Assembly (NCBI RefSeq): GCF_030068445.1
Contig: NZ_JAQPOK010000088.1
Span: 1 to 64,000 of the forward strand
Reading direction: 5' to 3'
From: Roseofilum halophilum BLCC-M91
Lineage (GTDB): Bacteria > Cyanobacteriota > Cyanobacteriia > Cyanobacteriales > Desertifilaceae
Length of the DNA: 64,000 nucleotides
Below the pieces are notes generated by a model. The model did not search any database. It was not told the DNA's origin and saw only the letters and a program-made list of their open reading frames with translations. Numbering within the stretch: position 1 is the stretch's first letter; each line of letters starts with the position of its first letter. Positions 60,813 through 64,000 of this stretch are shown piece after piece. The position numbers were made by a program, and so were the translations under genes.

Positions 60813-62756
60813 CTACTCTACCGTCACCGATTTAGCCAGATTCCGGGGTTGATCGACATCGAGACCTCTGAGGGCGGCAATGTGATAGGCCAGTAATTGC
60901 AGGGGAATCACGCTCACGAGGGGCGAGAGAGACTCATCAACCGTGGGAATGGCTAAGATTTCGTTGAAAATATCTTGAGCTTCGAGGGAGTCTTTGGGGG
61001 TGACTCCAATTAGACGAGCGTCTCTGGCTTTGGCTTCTTGGGCGTTAGAGAGGACTTTTTCGTACAGCAGTCCCGGAACGGCGATCGCCACCACAGGCAC
61101 TTTGGCATCCAACAGAGCAATGGGGCCGTGTTTCATTTCGCCAGCCGGATAGCCTTCGGCATGAATATAACTGATTTCCTTGAGCTTCAAGGCTCCTTCG
61201 AGGGCAATGGGAAAGTTGATTCCGCGACCCAGGAAGATAAAATCGCTGGTTTCATTAAACTGATGGGCCAACTCTCCAATATAATCATCCTGCTCCTCAA
61301 TCAGCCGTTCAATCAGTGGGGGCAATTCGCGCAACTTCTTGATGATGCTCTCGATCGCCTCTGCTTTCAGGGTCTTGCGGCGATCGGCCAAATCCAAAGC
61401 TAAGGCATAAAACGCCATCACCTGAGCGCTAAAGGTTTTCGTCGCTGCCACTCCCACCTCTAAATTGGCATGGGTATTAATAATGTAGGGAATCAGCCGA
61501 CCCAAAGAACTTTCCGGCCGGTTCGTAATTCCCAGCATTCGCGGTTGATATGCCGGAGAATGGTGGGACTTGCGCCGCTCCTGTTCCATCTCCAAAGCTG
61601 CCAGGGTATCCGCCGTTTCTCCCGACTGGGTAACCCCAATGGTTAACGTATTCGCCGTTAAAGGTGGGGGAGAATAGCGAAACTCCGAGGCATATTGAAT
61701 AAAAGTGGGAACCCCCGCCCATTGTTCCAGCAAATGCTTCCCGACTAGCGCCGCGTGCCAACTGGTTCCACAGGCCACAATCTGGATCTGTTCTAAGTTC
61801 TCATACAGGCTTTGGGGTAAGTTGAGTTGCACCAGTCCTGGAGAGGATGCAGGGGCAGAAGGTGGATTAGAACCTGTGATTCGACTACGCTCACCAACCG
61901 TTGGATTTTGGGTTTGGAGATACCATTCTGGGTCAAAATAGGCATCGAGTTGGGTTCGCAAAACCGTCGGTTGCTCATAAATTTCCTTGAGCATAAAGTG
62001 GCGAAACCCTTGTTTTTCGGCGCTGCTGGGATGCCAGTTCAGGGTTTGGGGATATTTGACCCGTCGCTCTCCCCGAAAATCATAGACTTCTACCCCTAGG
62101 GGAGTCAGGCGAGCGATTTCCCCGTTATCTAAGGGCAGAATAATATGGGTGTGGGAAACCAGGGCTGGGGTATCGGAGGCACAGAAAAATTCCCCTTGAC
62201 CAAAGCCAATAACTAGGGGGGCTTGTTGGCGGACTACGATCAGTTCATCGGGAAATTGGGTACAAATAATGGCAACAGCAAATGCCCCCTCTAACCGGTT
62301 CACCGTTTGCCGCACCGCTTCTAGGAGGGAATTCGAGTTCAGCGATAAATACTCAGAAATCAGATGGGGAATCACCTCCGTATCCGTATCGGACACAAAC
62401 TCATGACCCTTTGCCTTCAGTTCCTCCCGCAACTCCCGATAGTTTTCCACAATTCCATTTTGGACAACCGCCACCGTTGCCTGCTTATCGGTATGGGGAT
62501 GGGCATTATACTCCTCCGGTTTACCATGGGTTGCCCATCGAGTGTGCCCAATGCCTACACGAGCGCTATCTTCAACCCCCCTAAGCTTATCGCGCAAATT
62601 ATACAGCTTTCCTTTGGCTTTGATGGCGTGCAGTTCGCCTTCAGAAATCATGGCAACGCCTGCCGAATCATAACCTCGATATTCCAGCTTCTCCAATCCA
62701 GATAAGAGAATATCCTTAGCTTCTTGAGTACCAATGTATCCAACAATTCCACACAT
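60813..62756 (-). CDS. glmS: Glutamine-fructose-6-phosphate aminotransferase (isomerising)
   Basis: Makes glucosamine-6-phosphate, the first step of UDP-GlcNAc synthesis for peptidoglycan and lipopolysaccharide. N-terminal glutaminase domain with nucleophile Cys2 (MCGIVGYIG), GIGHTRWATHGKP and NGIVENYRELR, then two SIS isomerase domains (QIVACGTSWHAALVGKHLLEQ, TQSGETADTLAALE, GRGINFPIALEGALKLKEISY) and the C-terminal tail DQPRNLAKSVTVE. 647 residues, slightly longer than the E. coli enzyme because of a low-complexity insert near 290-310 (GSNPPSAPASSPG). No ribozyme is seen upstream. Confidence 0.95.
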   Translation of the reverse strand: MCGIVGYIGTQEAKDILLSGLEKLEYRGYDSAGVAMISEGELHAIKAKGKLYNLRDKLRGVEDSARVGIGHTRWATHGKPEEYNAHPHTDKQATVAVVQNGIVENYRELREELKAKGHEFVSDTDTEVIPHLISEYLSLNSNSLLEAVRQTVNRLEGAFAVAIICTQFPDELIVVRQQAPLVIGFGQGEFFCASDTPALVSHTHIILPLDNGEIARLTPLGVEVYDFRGERRVKYPQTLNWHPSSAEKQGFRHFMLKEIYEQPTVLRTQLDAYFDPEWYLQTQNPTVGERSRITGSNPPSAPASSPGLVQLNLPQSLYENLEQIQIVACGTSWHAALVGKHLLEQWAGVPTFIQYASEFRYSPPPLTANTLTIGVTQSGETADTLAALEMEQERRKSHHSPAYQPRMLGITNRPESSLGRLIPYIINTHANLEVGVAATKTFSAQVMAFYALALDLADRRKTLKAEAIESIIKKLRELPPLIERLIEEQDDYIGELAHQFNETSDFIFLGRGINFPIALEGALKLKEISYIHAEGYPAGEMKHGPIALLDAKVPVVAIAVPGLLYEKVLSNAQEAKARDARLIGVTPKDSLEAQDIFNEILAIPTVDESLSPLVSVIPLQLLAYHIAALRGLDVDQPRNLAKSVTVE

Positions 62757-62888
62757 TGAATCGATTACTCCAGGTTGTATGAATGACGCAACTGGGGGGT
62801 TTGTAGACGGAGAACTTGGGCGATCGCCCTCCCCTTAGCTCTCCATGCTAACAGTTTCTTCGTGGGATTCGTTAATTCACCGGATGGT

Positions 62889-64000
62889 TCACCCGAACTT
62901 CTCTTTTTTTGGGCGATCGCCCTCCTCCGGTGGCAATGATGATGCCTGTTGGCTTGATTGGAGCTTTTCTAAGTTACGCTGACGGTTAATCCACTTTTGG
63001 GCAATTTTCCAGGCTCCAAAAGAACAGACAGAACTCGCGAGTAAAGCAGTGAGAAAGGGATGGGGTAATTGAAAGTCTAGTTTTTGGCGATTGGGTAAAT
63101 ACCAGGGTTCAGTCATTAAACCAGACGTTGAAGCGACGATCGCCCCCGCAGCGATACCCACACCGATCGCCTGAATTTCGTTTTCCAGAATGCGATCGCG
63201 TTCCGCTTGGTCAATTTCTACTAATCCCCGAATCGTATTAATTGCCGTATCTAACAGCCGTTCCCCTTGCTGAAGATAAACCAAATCCACTTTAATTTGT
63301 CCCTGAAACGTTCCAAAAATATAATTTGCCTTATCCCGCAAACAACTTAAATCACTTTGAGTTTTAACCTCCATTCGCGTCAAAGTATTTAGATAATTTT
63401 GCCGATTAATTTCAATGGTGTTCTCGAATGTCACCAAACTTCTCATTCTTTGAGAATAGCGCAACGACAAATCCAACAAATTCTTGATTTCCCGTTTCAA
63501 TAACTTTAACTCTTCCTCCGATAAATCCGGCGGAACATTCGTCGCAATATTAGGCGGAAACGTCCGAATCGTCCTCTCTATCGTTTCAATATCCTGATTC
63601 GCCTTTTTATATTCCCCACGACTGTCCAGGTAATTTTGGCAAATCTTGTGTTCATAACAAAACAACTCCGGTAAAGACCACTGGACCGCATTGAGTTTCT
63701 CTTTACTCTCTTCTGAAAATATCAGCAAAATTAGAATCTGTCCGTAGGGATGGCGGTTATAAACATCTTGATACTCATACAAAAATCCTCCCAAAAACTC
63801 GCGACTAGCTAAAAATGGTGGCGCTGTTTCTAGGGAGTCAATTCCTAACAGGTTTTGTAATAGCCGATCGGCTAATGGTTTACTCCCCTCCAGACTCCCT
63901 GCGGAAGAGTCGATAAAACCACTAAACAGAATCGTTGTCCCCCAAAATGCTTGCTGGAGATGAGTTTGTAGGGGGTCATTTAGGTTTGATGAGGTTCCGG
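62889..64000 (-). CDS. Partial membrane/coiled-coil protein, cut by the right edge
   Basis: The frame stays open past residue 1 of any start in the window: upstream of the TTG at 63794 it continues to the edge (...LQQAFWGTTILFSGFIDS..., LADRLLQNLLGIDSLE, FLASREFLGGFLYEYQD). So only about 369 C-terminal residues are here. Seen features: helical segments with charged coiled-coil character (SEEELKLLKREIKNLLDLSL), two possible membrane helices (IGVGIAAGAIVASTSGLM and FLTALLASSVCSFGAWKI) and a hydrophilic end. Family unrecognised. Confidence 0.6.
   Translation of the reverse strand, partial: GTSSNLNDPLQTHLQQAFWGTTILFSGFIDSSAGSLEGSKPLADRLLQNLLGIDSLETAPPFLASREFLGGFLYEYQDVYNRHPYGQILILLIFSEESKEKLNAVQWSLPELFCYEHKICQNYLDSRGEYKKANQDIETIERTIRTFPPNIATNVPPDLSEEELKLLKREIKNLLDLSLRYSQRMRSLVTFENTIEINRQNYLNTLTRMEVKTQSDLSCLRDKANYIFGTFQGQIKVDLVYLQQGERLLDTAINTIRGLVEIDQAERDRILENEIQAIGVGIAAGAIVASTSGLMTEPWYLPNRQKLDFQLPHPFLTALLASSVCSFGAWKIAQKWINRQRNLEKLQSSQQASSLPPEEGDRPKKEKFG

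Noticed and set aside
62757-62888. glmS ribozyme upstream of glmS
   Set aside because: The short 5' spacer shows none of the ribozyme's conserved core and glmS ribozymes are not expected in cyanobacteria.

Overview
The window looks like chromosome of a filamentous cyanobacterium. The octamer GCGATCGC (HIP1) recurs throughout. Several gene families are typical of cyanobacteria: an N-II type amino acid ABC transporter, signal-peptide pentapeptide proteins with a C-x2-C head, RppA and NblR-like regulators and a DUF4327 protein. Spacers are full of heptanucleotide tandem repeats and interspersed hairpin elements, as is usual for Oscillatoriales-type genomes. The genus cannot be fixed from this sequence. 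No rRNA, tRNA, CRISPR array, transposase or prophage was found.

Layout. 0-5.7 kb (minus): a polyamine ABC transporter (potA-potD-potB, with no potC in the window), an Idh/MocA oxidoreductase and RNase III. 5.7-18.7 kb: a small unknown protein, dapB, a four-PAS adenylate cyclase translationally overlapping a DegT-type aminotransferase, YccF, a YidD-dipeptidase fusion, a 2-hydroxyacid dehydrogenase-like protein, and a divergent pentapeptide/TPR pair of exported proteins. 18.9-23.7 kb: a complete four-gene amino acid uptake operon. 23.7-36.9 kb: two unrecognised membrane or exported proteins, ribD, a persulfide oxidation set (ETHE1-like dioxygenase, rhodanese-DUF2892, TauE exporter), a Cache sensor kinase, a DUF815 ATPase, small exported and membrane proteins, an amidase and an FmdB-like protein. 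37-48.3 kb: a CHAD protein, then a DNA phosphorothioation (Dnd) island. 48.3-64 kb: ComEC, an SLH lipoprotein, two OmpR-type response regulators, a phosphoesterase, an EamA transporter, a PP2C phosphatase/FHA-kinase pair, a nucleotidyltransferase, DUF4327, glmS and a protein cut by the right edge.

The most unusual region is the Dnd island (about 38.3-48.3 kb). It has dndD and dndC on one strand and a divergent AT-rich DGQHR protein across a short palindromic promoter region. Next come a bona fide DndB whose DGQHR motif reads DGWHR, a third DGQHR protein, and a tightly coupled XRE-ImmA/PIN-like pair. There is no dndE, no dndA and no recognisable phosphorothioation-dependent restriction module in the window. 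This could be a modification or regulatory version of the system, or a defence island whose other parts lie elsewhere.

A second theme is dispersed repeats reshaping genes. They sit exactly at the ribosome-binding position of at least four genes, lengthen one signal peptide in frame, write the C-terminus of a transporter and help form the stop codon of dndC. Starts were chosen from Shine-Dalgarno spacing and family N-termini. No database search was possible.
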